Shown: one piece after another, positions 1 through 7,292 of the stretch
How the letters are laid out: the number at the start of each line of letters is the position of its first letter
Numbering within the stretch: position 1 is the stretch's first letter
NCBI GenBank assembly: GCA_902803245.1
Contig: CADCPJ010000124.1
Span: forward strand, 1-16,110
Length of the DNA: 16,110 bases
Reading direction: 5' to 3'
From: an uncultured Lachnospiraceae bacterium
Lineage (GTDB): Bacteria > Bacillota > Clostridia > Lachnospirales > Lachnospiraceae
The notes under the pieces: generated by a model
Told to the model about the DNA's origin: nothing
The model's database searches: none
What the model saw: the letters and a program-made list of their open reading frames with translations, nothing else
Translations under genes and position numbers: made by a program

Positions 1-669
1 ATTTCCTTCCAGCTTCACAGAGGAGAAATCCTCGGCTTCGGCGGACTTTCCGAGTCCGGCATGCACGAGATCGGCAAGGCCTGCTTCGGCGCCTCCTTCG
101 ACCGGGAAGGCTCCGTGAAGCTCGCGGACGGAACGGAGATCGACAGCATCCCCACCGCCATCTCGCACAGCATCGCCTACACGTCGAAGGACAGGGACAA
201 CGAGTCCGTGGTCATGAACCAGGGCATCGGCGACAACATCTGCCTGCCGTCCCTCGACGAACTGAAAGGTGCCCTCGGCCTCCTTTCCGACAGGAAGATG
301 AAGAGCTTCGCGAACGAGTACGCGAAGGAGATGTCCGTCAAAATGGTGAACACAGACCAGTTCGTGTCCGACCTGTCGGGCGGCAACAAGCAGAAGGTGG
401 TTCTGGCCAGATGGATCGGCAAGGACTCCGACATCCTGCTTCTGGACTCCCCGACGCGAGGCATCGACATCAAGGTCAAGCAGGACATCTACCAGCTCAT
501 GGACAGGATGAGGAAGAGCGGAAAGTCGATCGTCATGATCTCGGAGGAGCTGATGGAACTCATCGGCATGTGCGACAGGATCCTTATCATGAAGGACGGC
601 GAGATCAGCGGTGAGCTTATGAGAAGTCCGGAACTCGATGAGAATTCCCTCATCGCGAAGATGGTGTAA
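1..669 (+). CDS. Sugar ABC transporter ATP-binding protein, C-terminal part (RbsA/MglA type)
   Basis: This is the 3' part of a two-domain sugar-import ATPase; frame 1 is open from the first base, so the start lies upstream. The 222 visible residues are essentially the second nucleotide-binding domain. It opens with a degenerate Walker A region (GGLSESGMHEIGK, no GKS/GKT), continues with the family motif SKDRDNE, then the ABC signature LSGGNKQK (nt 373-396) and Walker B ILLLDSPTRGID (nt 433-468). In most relatives Walker B reads DEPTRG; here the catalytic Glu is replaced by Ser, so this domain probably does not hydrolyse ATP and would rely on the missing first domain. The protein would sit on the inner membrane face with the permease that starts 12 bases downstream. 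The araR-araD-kinase genes that follow suggest L-arabinose or a related pentose as substrate; that is inference from context. Confidence 0.93.
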   Translation: MSFQLHRGEILGFGGLSESGMHEIGKACFGASFDREGSVKLADGTEIDSIPTAISHSIAYTSKDRDNESVVMNQGIGDNICLPSLDELKGALGLLSDRKMKSFANEYAKEMSVKMVNTDQFVSDLSGGNKQKVVLARWIGKDSDILLLDSPTRGIDIKVKQDIYQLMDRMRKSGKSIVMISEELMELIGMCDRILIMKDGEISGELMRSPELDENSLIAKMV

Positions 670-681
670 GGAGGTTGCATC

Positions 682-1650
682 ATGGCTGAAAAAACAAAAA
701 CAATCTCAAGGGAAGTGGAGATCCAGAGGGCGGCGACGGCGCAGAAGGTGCGTGCGTTCCTCCCGCTGATCGGCCTCATAGGCGTCTTCATTGTCTTCAA
801 CGTCCTTACGAACGGGAGGATGATCGGCAATATGTCCCTCGTCATGTCCCAGATCTACGTGACTCTGATCTCGGCGACGGGCGTGTTCTTTATCATGACC
901 ATGGGCGGTCTCGACTTCTCCCAGGGCTCCATCATGGGCATCGCGTCCATCGTGGTCTGCATGGTGTCCAAGGTCGCTCCGGTCCCCATTGCCGTGATCG
1001 CGGGCATCGCGACGGGTGCCGCCATCGGCGCCATCAACGGCTTCTTCTACGTCAACCGGAAGATCAAATCCTTCATCGTCACGATCTGCACGATGTTCCT
1101 CTTCCGCGGCATCATCAAGTACCTGACGAGCAACGCCCCGGTGGCGGGCAGCGCCAAGCTGGTCCTTCTCAACACGGACGCGCTGAAGCTGACCTGCACG
1201 CTGGTCGTTCTCGCGATCGGCTTCATCGCATTCCGCTTCACCAAGTTCGGCATGCACCTTAGGGCGATCGGAGCGGGCGAGAAGGCCGCCAAATTCGCCG
1301 GCATCCGCACGGACAGGATGAAATTCTTCATCTACGTGCTGGCCGGCGCGATCACGGGCTTCGCGGCGTTTATCAACGTCATCAAGGTCGGATCGGTCAC
1401 TTCCTCGGGCGGCAACCAGCTCGAGACACAGATCCTTATAGCCCTCGTCCTCGGCGGCATGCCGATCTCGGGCGGCGCGAAGGCGAAGTTCCAGAATATC
1501 ATCATCGGCTCCCTTCTCTACATCGTTCTGAGCCAGGGCCTCACGATGATGGGTCTCTCGACACAGGCCATGCAGCTCGTACAGGGCATCGTGTTCCTGG
1601 TATTCGTGGCCGTATTCGCCGATCGCCAGAGCCTGCAGGTGATCAAGTAA
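682..1650 (+). CDS. Sugar ABC transporter permease (RbsC/AraH type)
   Basis: Membrane-spanning subunit of a monosaccharide importer, 322 residues, the usual length for the BPD_transp_2 (RbsC/XylH/AraH) family. It has a short charged cytoplasmic head, then about eight to ten hydrophobic segments. Family landmarks are GGLDFSQGSIMG (the GGIDLSVGS-like motif), the cytoplasmic loop AAKFAGIRTDRMKF that contacts the ATPase, and ILIALVLGGMPISGG near residue 255. The start follows an AAGGAGG site (668-674) that overlaps the stop of the ATPase gene, so the two are translationally linked. No periplasmic-type sugar-binding protein is visible; it may lie upstream. A pentose substrate, probably arabinose, is inferred from the neighbours. 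Confidence 0.93.
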   Translation: MAEKTKTISREVEIQRAATAQKVRAFLPLIGLIGVFIVFNVLTNGRMIGNMSLVMSQIYVTLISATGVFFIMTMGGLDFSQGSIMGIASIVVCMVSKVAPVPIAVIAGIATGAAIGAINGFFYVNRKIKSFIVTICTMFLFRGIIKYLTSNAPVAGSAKLVLLNTDALKLTCTLVVLAIGFIAFRFTKFGMHLRAIGAGEKAAKFAGIRTDRMKFFIYVLAGAITGFAAFINVIKVGSVTSSGGNQLETQILIALVLGGMPISGGAKAKFQNIIIGSLLYIVLSQGLTMMGLSTQAMQLVQGIVFLVFVAVFADRQSLQVIK

Positions 1651-1676
1651 ACTGTCACACCATTTTGAAAAATGAA

Positions 1677-1720
1677 GGCAGGGTGCGCACCGGGCATCCG
1701 ACACATGCGCGCTCCCTGCC
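1677..1720. other. Stem-loop between permease and araR
   Basis: GGCAGGG (1677-1683) pairs with CCCTGCC (1714-1720), and GCGC (1685-1688) with GCGC (1707-1710), giving 11 pairs with a small bulge and an 18-base loop. No run of T follows, so it is not a classical intrinsic terminator. It may protect the 3' end of the transporter mRNA or weakly separate transporter and regulator expression. The rest of the 167-base gap holds a perfect 8-base palindrome GGTTAACC (1776-1783) beside a TATAAA (1786-1791). That could be an operator beside a -10 box, but no good -35 hexamer is visible. Confidence 0.5.
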
Positions 1721-1817
1721 CCGTAAATCGCAAACGAAAATGTCTCCGCAAGGGACGCCTTCGGCAATTCCTTGAGGTTAACCAGTATAAAGAGCAGCGG
1801 GTGCAGGAGGTTCGCTT

Positions 1818-2912
1818 ATGGCTCAGGTAGAACCGAAATACCAGCAAGTTGTTGACTGGGTAAAAGAGAGCATTCAGGGAGGGAGACTTAAGTCCGGCGA
1901 GAAGCTGATGTCCGAGAAGGAGCTCTCCGAGAAATTCGGACTCAGCAGGCAGACGATCCGGCACGCCACGGGGGAACTCGCCGCGGAGGGGCTCGTCACC
2001 CGGGTTAGGGGCAGCGGCACTTACATCGGCCGGCCAAGGGAGACGGTCCGGGAAGAGCGGCATATGAGCATCGCGGTTGTGAGCACCTTCTATGAGAGCT
2101 ATATCTTCCCTTCGACGCTGAAAGGCATCGAGAGAATCCTCTCGAAAAACGGCTATTCCATGCAGGTCTCTTTTACGGACAACAAAAATCTCCGGGAGGA
2201 AGCCATCTTAAGGAACCTGTTGGAGAAGGACAACATAGACGGGCTGATTGTGGAGCCGACAAAGAGCTCGCTTCCGAATCCGAATATAAGGTACTATCAG
2301 GAATTAAAAGACAGAGGCATTCCGATCATTTTCTTCAATGCGCTCTACGACGATCTCGATGTCCCGTGCGTGCGGATCGACGACACGCGCGTGGCGAAGA
2401 AGGCGGCGGAGCTCTTAATTGCGGCCGGCCACAGGAAGATCGCAGGGATCTTCAAGGCGGACGACGGGCAGGGAAGATACCGCTACGAGGGCTATATGCG
2501 GGCTCTCCTTGATTCCGGCATCCACGTCGACGAGAAGTGCGTGGTCTGGATCGACACGACCGACTACAGGGACTTAAGCCAGGTGGAGGATTACCTCTTC
2601 CGAAGGATCGGAGATTCGACGGCGGTCTTAAGCTACAACGACGAGGTGGCCTACCAGCTCATCGAGCTTGCCTTAAAAAGGGGACTGAGCGTGCCGGAGG
2701 ACCTCTCCGTGGTGGGAATCGACGACTCCTATCTCGCCGGCGTCAGCCGGGTGCCGTTTACTTCATTTCCGCACCCGAAGGACCTGCTCGGAAGAAAAGT
2801 CGCCGAGAACCTGCTCGAGATGATCCGGGATCCGGGATTTGACGGCAATTATCTCTTTGACAGCGAAGCTGTCCTTAGAGATTCGGTACTGAATCGAAGT
2901 ATGGAGGAATAA
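1818..2912 (+). CDS. araR: Arabinose-responsive transcriptional repressor AraR (GntR-LacI chimera)
   Basis: DNA-binding regulator of 364 residues, matching the roughly 360-residue Bacillus AraR. Residues about 5-72 are a GntR winged helix-turn-helix (KLMSEKELSEKF, LSRQTIRHA, then the wing RVRGSGTYIG). Residues about 83-360 are a LacI/periplasmic-binding-protein-like effector domain. Stretches such as YIFPSTLKGIE, DGLIVEPTKSSLPNPNI and GIFKADDGQG closely follow B. subtilis AraR from memory, which makes this a specific rather than generic call. In the known family, L-arabinose binding releases DNA and derepresses transport and catabolic genes. The start has AGGAGG (1805-1810) seven bases upstream. 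araD follows after only 6 bases, so regulator and enzyme are probably co-transcribed and the repressor may autoregulate. No clear copy of the Bacillus operator ATTTGTACGTACAAAT was found in the gaps. Confidence 0.9.
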   Translation: MAQVEPKYQQVVDWVKESIQGGRLKSGEKLMSEKELSEKFGLSRQTIRHATGELAAEGLVTRVRGSGTYIGRPRETVREERHMSIAVVSTFYESYIFPSTLKGIERILSKNGYSMQVSFTDNKNLREEAILRNLLEKDNIDGLIVEPTKSSLPNPNIRYYQELKDRGIPIIFFNALYDDLDVPCVRIDDTRVAKKAAELLIAAGHRKIAGIFKADDGQGRYRYEGYMRALLDSGIHVDEKCVVWIDTTDYRDLSQVEDYLFRRIGDSTAVLSYNDEVAYQLIELALKRGLSVPEDLSVVGIDDSYLAGVSRVPFTSFPHPKDLLGRKVAENLLEMIRDPGFDGNYLFDSEAVLRDSVLNRSMEE

Positions 2913-2918
2913 AAAGAC

Positions 2919-3614
2919 ATGCTTGAAGCACTGAAAAAGAAGGTCTATGAGGCGAATATGCAGCTGCCAAAGTACGGCCTTGTTACATTTACCTGGGGAA
3001 ATGTCAGCGGAATCGACCGCGAAAAGGGCCTCTTTGTCATCAAGCCGAGCGGCGTGGATTACGAAGACTTAAGACCCGAGGACATGGTGGTGCTCGACCT
3101 TGAGGGAAAGAAGGTCGAGGGCGACCTCAACCCGTCGACGGACACGGACACGCACCTCGAGCTCTACAAGGCATTTCCCGAGGTCGGCGGCATCGTGCAC
3201 ACCCACTCGACCTATGCGGTGGCGTGGGCCCAGGCCGGGAAGGACATCCCCTGCTACGGGACGACTCACGCGGACTACTTCTACGGGGACATCCCCTGCG
3301 CGAGAAACCTGACGGCGGAAGAGATCGAGGAGGCCTATGAGAGAAACACCGGAAAGGTGATCATCGAGGCATTTTCCGAGAGGAACCCGATGCACGTGCC
3401 GGGAGTGATCTGCAAGAACCACGGGCCGTTCTCGTGGGGCAAGGACCCGTTCCAGGCCGTGTACCACGCAGTGGTTCTCGAGAAAGTGGCGGAGATGGCG
3501 CTCCTCACGAGACAGGTTGACCCCGCCGTTGAGCGCGCTCCCCGGATCATTCAGGACAAGCACTTTATGAGAAAGCACGGGCCGAACGCCTACTACGGCC
3601 AGGGGGCTCACTGA
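2919..3614 (+). CDS. araD: L-ribulose-5-phosphate 4-epimerase
   Basis: Zinc-dependent class II aldolase-fold enzyme that converts L-ribulose 5-phosphate to D-xylulose 5-phosphate, the last step of arabinose breakdown before the pentose phosphate pathway. At 231 residues it has the same length as E. coli AraD and resembles it end to end ([46 protein letters not shown]). Zinc ligands appear as H94 and H96 (GIVHTHS) and H168 (NHGP). D75 and D119 align with the acid/base aspartates, and Y226 in AYYGQ with the catalytic tyrosine. The start is 6 bases after araR, with GGAGG at 2903-2907. The close overall match favours AraD over the related UlaF/SgbE epimerases, and AraR next door supports arabinose. 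Confidence 0.95.
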   Translation: MLEALKKKVYEANMQLPKYGLVTFTWGNVSGIDREKGLFVIKPSGVDYEDLRPEDMVVLDLEGKKVEGDLNPSTDTDTHLELYKAFPEVGGIVHTHSTYAVAWAQAGKDIPCYGTTHADYFYGDIPCARNLTAEEIEEAYERNTGKVIIEAFSERNPMHVPGVICKNHGPFSWGKDPFQAVYHAVVLEKVAEMALLTRQVDPAVERAPRIIQDKHFMRKHGPNAYYGQGAH

Positions 3615-3624
3615 CCGCTCACTA

Positions 3625-3638
3625 TGTGACTTATCACA
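3625..3638. promoter_or_regulatory. Candidate operator dyad TGTGA-CTTA-TCACA
   Basis: A perfect 5+5 base inverted repeat lies in the 138-base gap between araD and the kinase gene. It could bind a dimeric regulator such as AraR, or form a tiny RNA hairpin just after the araD stop. Only one copy was seen, so the assignment is weak. Confidence 0.2.
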
Positions 3639-3696
3639 CCGCTTATGCTTTTGTGAACAGACAGACGGGTGACCATCTGCATGATACACCTCAGGA

Positions 3697-3728
3697 GGCG
3701 GCAGCGGGGATGAAGACCTCCTGCCGCC
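3697..3728 (+). other. Strong hairpin in the leader of the kinase gene
   Basis: GGCGGCAG (3697-3704) pairs with CTGCCGCC (3721-3728), an 8-bp GC-rich stem with a 16-base loop whose GGGG and CCTC can partly pair. An alternative register pairs AGGAGG (3693-3698) with CCTCCT (3717-3722). The stem ends 24 bases before the kinase start and has no T-run, so it is more likely an mRNA-processing or stability element, or a translational control element, than a terminator. Confidence 0.5.
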
Positions 3729-3752
3729 GCATGACTTAGGGAGAGACGGAAC

Positions 3753-5348
3753 ATGGACAAGAAAGAACTGATACTGAGCGGGAAGACCGCTCTCGGCATT
3801 GAATTCGGATCCACGAGAATCAAAGGCGTGCTCATCGACCTGAGCGGCCATGTGCTCGCGGTCGGCTTCCACGACTGGGAGAACTCCCTGGTGAACGGGA
3901 TCTGGACGTACAGCCTCGCGGAGATCGAGGAGGGACTGCGCGACTGCTACAGCGGCGTGCGGAAGGACGTGAAGGAGAAATACGGGGTGGATCTCACCAC
4001 CATCGGCTCCATCGGCATCTCCGCGATGATGCACGGCTACATTGCATTAGATAAGAAGGGAGAGCTCCTTGCGCCATTTAAGACCTGGAGAAACAGCGAC
4101 ACGGAGAAGGCCGCGGATGAGCTGACCGAGCTCTTCCAGTTCAACATCCCGCTTCGCTGGACCATCGCGCACCTCTATCAGGCCGTGCTCGAAGAGAAGG
4201 AACACTTAAAGAGAATCGACTTCGTGACGACGCTCGATTCCTACATCCATTACCGCCTGACCGGGGAGAAGGTCACAGGGATTGGCGACGCGTCGGGCAT
4301 CTTCCCGATCGACTCCAAGGCTCTCGACTATGACCAGAAGATGGTCGACAAGTTTGACGAGCTGATTGCCTCCAAAGGGTATGGCTGGAAACTCAGAGAC
4401 GTCCTGCCGAAGGTACTTGTGGCGGGAGACGCGGCCGGCACGCTGACGGCCGAGGGCGCCGCGCTTCTCGATGAGTCCGGGCTCCTTCGCGCCGGAATCC
4501 CCTTGTGCCCGCCGGAAGGCGACGCGGGGACAGGCATGGTCGCCACCAATTCCGTAGCACCGAGGACGGGAAATGTATCCGCCGGGACGTCGACATTTGC
4601 CATGATCGTTCTGGAGAAGCCGCTTGGGAAGTTGTACCGCGAGATCGACATGGTGACGACGCCGACCGGACACCCGGTGGCGATGTCCCACGCCAACAAC
4701 GGCACGAGCGACCTCAACGCGTGGGTGAACCTCTTCGGGGAATTCGCCGCCCTCATCGGCGTGAAGGCCGATGCGGGCGAGCTCTTTGAGAAGCTCTACA
4801 CCAACTCGTTAAAAGGCGACCCGGACTGCGGCGGACTTCTCGCTTACGGGTATCTCTCGGGCGAGGGCATCACGCACATGAACGAGGGCAGGCCGCTCTT
4901 CGCGAGGACGCCGGACAGCCGCTTTGGCCTCGCCAACTTCATGAGGGCGCACCTCTACACTTCCCTCGGAGCCGTGAAGCTCGGCCTCGACATCCTCTTA
5001 AAGGACGAAGGCGTGAAGGTGGACCGGATCATGGGGCACGGCGGCTTCTTCAAGACGCCGGGCGTCGGACAGAGATACCTCGCGGCGGCCGTCAACACGC
5101 CGGTCACATGCATGGCCACTGCGTCGGAGGGCGGACCCTGGGGCATGGCCCTTCTCGCGGCGTACATGATCGACGGCAGGAAGGAAGGGAAGCTCGAGGA
5201 CTTCATGGAGAAGCGCATCTTCTCCAATCTGGAGGGAACCACGTTAAATCCGGACCCGAAGGATGTGGAGGGCATCGAGACCTTCACCAAACGGTACAAA
5301 GAAGGCATCGCCGTACAGGCCGCTGCCGTGGAACATATGAAATGGTGA
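3753..5348 (+). CDS. araK: FGGY-family carbohydrate kinase, probable ribulokinase (AraK type)
   Basis: Sugar kinase of 531 residues. The ATPase-fold phosphate-1 motif is [15 protein letters not shown] (residues 15-29). The DASGIFPID segment lies at 179-187. The likely catalytic base is D257 in PPEGDAGTG, followed by the nucleotide-loop NVSAGTSTF at 274-282; [13 protein letters not shown] near 430 is the C-terminal ATP site. It is neither AraB nor classical XylB in sequence. From memory, Clostridium acetobutylicum uses a non-orthologous ribulokinase named AraK in its AraR regulon, and position next to araR and araD makes that the best match. It would phosphorylate L-ribulose to L-ribulose 5-phosphate, the AraD substrate. 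A xylulokinase-like specificity remains possible. The start is preceded by AGGGAGAG, and an intrinsic terminator follows. Confidence 0.8.
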   Translation: MDKKELILSGKTALGIEFGSTRIKGVLIDLSGHVLAVGFHDWENSLVNGIWTYSLAEIEEGLRDCYSGVRKDVKEKYGVDLTTIGSIGISAMMHGYIALDKKGELLAPFKTWRNSDTEKAADELTELFQFNIPLRWTIAHLYQAVLEEKEHLKRIDFVTTLDSYIHYRLTGEKVTGIGDASGIFPIDSKALDYDQKMVDKFDELIASKGYGWKLRDVLPKVLVAGDAAGTLTAEGAALLDESGLLRAGIPLCPPEGDAGTGMVATNSVAPRTGNVSAGTSTFAMIVLEKPLGKLYREIDMVTTPTGHPVAMSHANNGTSDLNAWVNLFGEFAALIGVKADAGELFEKLYTNSLKGDPDCGGLLAYGYLSGEGITHMNEGRPLFARTPDSRFGLANFMRAHLYTSLGAVKLGLDILLKDEGVKVDRIMGHGGFFKTPGVGQRYLAAAVNTPVTCMATASEGGPWGMALLAAYMIDGRKEGKLEDFMEKRIFSNLEGTTLNPDPKDVEGIETFTKRYKEGIAVQAAAVEHMKW

Positions 5349-5376
5349 ATGAGGGAAATCCTTAACTTAAATGAAG

Positions 5377-5411
5377 ACCCGGACGTCCTCGCGATGTCCG
5401 GGTTGCTTTTC
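5377..5411 (+). terminator. Intrinsic terminator after the kinase gene
   Basis: ACCCGGAC (5378-5385) pairs with GTCCGGGT (5397-5404), extended by one G-U pair, with an 11-base loop and then TTGCTTTT. It ends the arabinose operon 29 bases after the stop codon. Confidence 0.82.
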
Positions 5412-5439
5412 GCCATGCACTCTGTTAAACTTTATAAAT
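5404..5439 (+). promoter_or_regulatory. Weak candidate promoter for the tsaE operon
   Basis: TTGCTT (5404-5409), a 17-base spacer and TAAACT (5427-5432) form a poor sigma-A-like match; a second possible -10 box, TATAAA, is at 5434-5439. A promoter is expected here because a terminator lies just upstream and tsaE lies downstream, but the hexamers are not strong. Confidence 0.3.
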
Positions 5440-5490
5440 GTGACTTTTTTTACGCCCGCTGAACCTGTGCGGCACAGCCCTTTGCGGAGT

Positions 5491-5536
5491 GCCTTGCTGT
5501 CCGGCGCGGCTGTCTGCCGGGGCCGGACAGCAAGGC
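5491..5536. repeat. Long perfect inverted repeat (15-bp stem) upstream of tsaE
   Basis: GCCTTGCTGTCCGGC (5491-5505) is exactly complementary to 5522-5536. The loop can add CGGC/GCCG pairs (5507-5510 with 5516-5519), and GCGG (5484-5487) can pair with CCGC (5542-5545) outside the main stem. A smaller CTGTG/CACAG hairpin (5465-5477) sits just before it. There is no T-run, so a terminator is unlikely. It would form in the 5' untranslated region of the tsaE operon, about 50 bases before the start codon. It could be a regulatory leader, an RNase III or stability element, or a dispersed palindrome. Confidence 0.7.
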
Positions 5537-5584
5537 TTTCGCCGCTTCCGGCAGCGAGGAAATCAATCTATCAGAGGGCGATCG

Positions 5585-6022
5585 ATGACAACTGTGGTGC
5601 AGACCATGAGCGCGGAGGAGACCTACGGGCTGGGATTTGATATGGGACGAACGGCTGAGCCCGGCGGGATCTATGCGCTGAACGGAGATCTCGGCACCGG
5701 CAAGACCGTCTTCACCAAGGGCTTCGCGGCGGGGCTTGGAGTCAGGGAGCCGGTCACGAGCCCGACCTTTACAATCCTCCAGGTCTATGAGAGCGGGAGG
5801 CTGCCGCTCTTCCATTTTGATATCTACCGCATCGCGGAGGCGGGGGAGATGGACGAGATCGGATACGAGGAGTATTTTTTCGGAAACGGCGTGACTCTCG
5901 TGGAGTGGGCCGGCCTCTTTCCGGAGCTCATCCCCCCTGAGGCAGTGACCGTCACGATCCGGAAGGACATGAAGAAGGGAGCGGACTTCCGGGAGATTAC
6001 AATTGAGGGGGTGCGCCCATGA
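5585..6022 (+). CDS. tsaE: tRNA threonylcarbamoyladenosine biosynthesis ATPase TsaE
   Basis: Small cytoplasmic P-loop ATPase of 145 residues that drives cycling of the TsaB-TsaD complex making t6A at position 37 of ANN-decoding tRNAs. Walker A is GDLGTGKT (34-41). It is followed by the family motifs TSPTFTI (58-64) and HFDIYRI (77-83), and by [10 protein letters not shown] (105-114) with the conserved Glu-Trp. The ATG at 5585 was chosen because AGAGGG (5573-5578) sits six bases upstream and the protein then begins at the usual family start. An in-frame ATG at 5489 would extend the protein through the perfect hairpin and is rejected. The stop overlaps the tsaB start (ATGA), indicating coupled translation. 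Confidence 0.95.
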   Translation: MTTVVQTMSAEETYGLGFDMGRTAEPGGIYALNGDLGTGKTVFTKGFAAGLGVREPVTSPTFTILQVYESGRLPLFHFDIYRIAEAGEMDEIGYEEYFFGNGVTLVEWAGLFPELIPPEAVTVTIRKDMKKGADFREITIEGVRP

Positions 6023-6738
6023 AGCTGATCGCTCTGGACTCCTCGGGGCTCGTCGCTTCCGTTGCGATCCTGGAAGACGATGTGCTCCGGGCCGAATATA
6101 CGGTCAATTACAGGAAGACCCATTCGCAGACGCTTCTGCCCATGCTCGACGAGATCGCGGACATGACCGGCCTCGACTTAAAAACCGTGGACGCCGTCGC
6201 GGTCTCATCGGGACCCGGCTCCTTCACGGGCCTGCGCATCGGGTCGGCCACGGCGAAGGGGCTGTGCCTCGCCCTTCAGATACCGGTCGTCGAGGTGCCC
6301 ACCCTTGCCGCCCTCGCTTACAACCTCTACGGGGCGGACGGATGGATCTGCCCGATGATGGACGCGAGGAGGCAGCAGGTATATAACGGCATCTACCATT
6401 TTGAAAATGGGGAGATGCTGACGGACGTCAGTGAAAGGCCGGTCGGCGTGGCCGAGCTTGCCGCGGAATTAAATGAAAGGAAGCCCTCCCGGGTGATTTT
6501 CCTCGGGGACGGGGTTCCCGTTTACCGGGATATGCTCACGGAACTGCTCGATCAGGGGATTCCGCGCCTCTTTGCGCCGCCAAGCTGCAGCCACCAGAGA
6601 GCGGCTTCCGTCGCGGCACTCGGAAAGCTCTACTATGAGAGAGGGCTCATGATAAAAGGATCGGAACACGCGCCCGTCTACCTGAGGAAGTCTCAGGCCG
6701 AGCGGGAGCGGGAAGCGAAAAAAGCCATGGAGACGTGA
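6019..6738 (+). CDS. tsaB: tRNA threonylcarbamoyladenosine biosynthesis protein TsaB
   Basis: Inactive-paralogue partner of TsaD in the t6A complex, 239 residues, a normal length. It has the ASKHA-fold opening [10 protein letters not shown] (2-11), the region HSQTLLPMLDEI (35-46), and the hallmark SSGPGSFTGLRIG (63-75), all typical of TsaB/YeaZ. It holds the complex together rather than carrying the catalytic metal site. GAGGGG (6005-6010) lies eight bases before the ATG, which overlaps the tsaE stop by four bases. It is followed directly by rimI. Confidence 0.95.
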   Translation: MKLIALDSSGLVASVAILEDDVLRAEYTVNYRKTHSQTLLPMLDEIADMTGLDLKTVDAVAVSSGPGSFTGLRIGSATAKGLCLALQIPVVEVPTLAALAYNLYGADGWICPMMDARRQQVYNGIYHFENGEMLTDVSERPVGVAELAAELNERKPSRVIFLGDGVPVYRDMLTELLDQGIPRLFAPPSCSHQRAASVAALGKLYYERGLMIKGSEHAPVYLRKSQAEREREAKKAMET

Positions 6739-6758
6739 GGCGGCCATCATATGAATTC

Positions 6759-6764
6759 GGAGGA
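6759..6764 (+). promoter_or_regulatory. Ribosome-binding site deciding the rimI start
   Basis: GGAGGA is seven bases upstream of the ATG at 6772. The earlier in-frame ATG at 6751 has only GAGG ten bases before it, so 6772 is preferred. Confidence 0.6.
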
Positions 6765-6771
6765 TCCGCGC

Positions 6772-7263
6772 ATGATGACACCGGAAGGAAGCGCCGGGAG
6801 CGCACCTGTGACCGGATACCGGGAGATGACGCTTGAGGACGTGCCCGCGGTTTCCGCGATCGGGGCGGAGAGCTCCCAGTCGCCGTGGGATGAGAAGAGC
6901 GTTCTGACCTATTTCCTGAGGGAGGACACCCTCTTTACCGTCGCTGAGGAGGAGGGACGGGTCGTCGGCTTTGCCGCGCTTCTCATGACGCCTCCGGAGT
7001 CCGATGTGCTGGACATCATCGTGAAGAGGGAGAAGAGGTGCAGGGGCATCGGCTTCAGACTTCTTGACGTCCTCTGCGACCAGGCGCTTCTGCGCGGCGT
7101 GGACACGGTCTTTCTCGAAGTGAGGCCGGGCAATCTGCCGGCCAGGAGGATCTACGCGAAGCTCGGCTTCCTTGAGACAGGGATCAGAAAGAATTACTAC
7201 ACGGACCCCGCGGAGGACGCCATCACGATGGTCCGCCGCAGAAACATCATCTATGTGTCGTGA
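6772..7263 (+). CDS. rimI: Ribosomal protein S18 alanine N-acetyltransferase RimI (GNAT)
   Basis: GNAT-fold acetyltransferase of 163 residues from the preferred start, or 170 from ATG 6751. The acetyl-CoA loop is R-C-R-G-I-G (residues 89-94). It is followed by FLEVRPGNLPARRIY (114-128), with the Glu (116) that aligns with the RimI catalytic glutamate. The tail GFLETGIRKNYY holds the tyrosine used as general acid in RimI. The family acetylates the N-terminal alanine of ribosomal protein S18; in many Firmicutes rimI lies between tsaB and tsaD, as it broadly does here. The roughly 15 residues before the conserved YREMTLEDV are a loose extension. Other Nα-acetyltransferase targets are possible, since GNAT specificity cannot be read from sequence alone. 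Confidence 0.88.
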   Translation: MMTPEGSAGSAPVTGYREMTLEDVPAVSAIGAESSQSPWDEKSVLTYFLREDTLFTVAEEEGRVVGFAALLMTPPESDVLDIIVKREKRCRGIGFRLLDVLCDQALLRGVDTVFLEVRPGNLPARRIYAKLGFLETGIRKNYYTDPAEDAITMVRRRNIIYVS

Positions 7264-7292
7264 GACCGGCGCTTTTATTATAAGGAGAAGAT

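Noticed and set aside
706..1767. 353-codon open frame on the minus strand across the sugar permease
   Set aside because: Low-complexity Asp/Arg/His composition antisense to a conserved membrane protein; a shadow frame.
5491..5536. Terminal inverted repeats of an insertion sequence
   Set aside because: The arms are only 16 bases apart and no transposase is near, so this is a hairpin, not element ends.
5489..5584. Upstream in-frame start extending tsaE by 32 residues
   Set aside because: The extension runs through the perfect hairpin, is Arg/Gly/Gln-rich and unlike TsaE; ATG 5585 has a fitting ribosome site.
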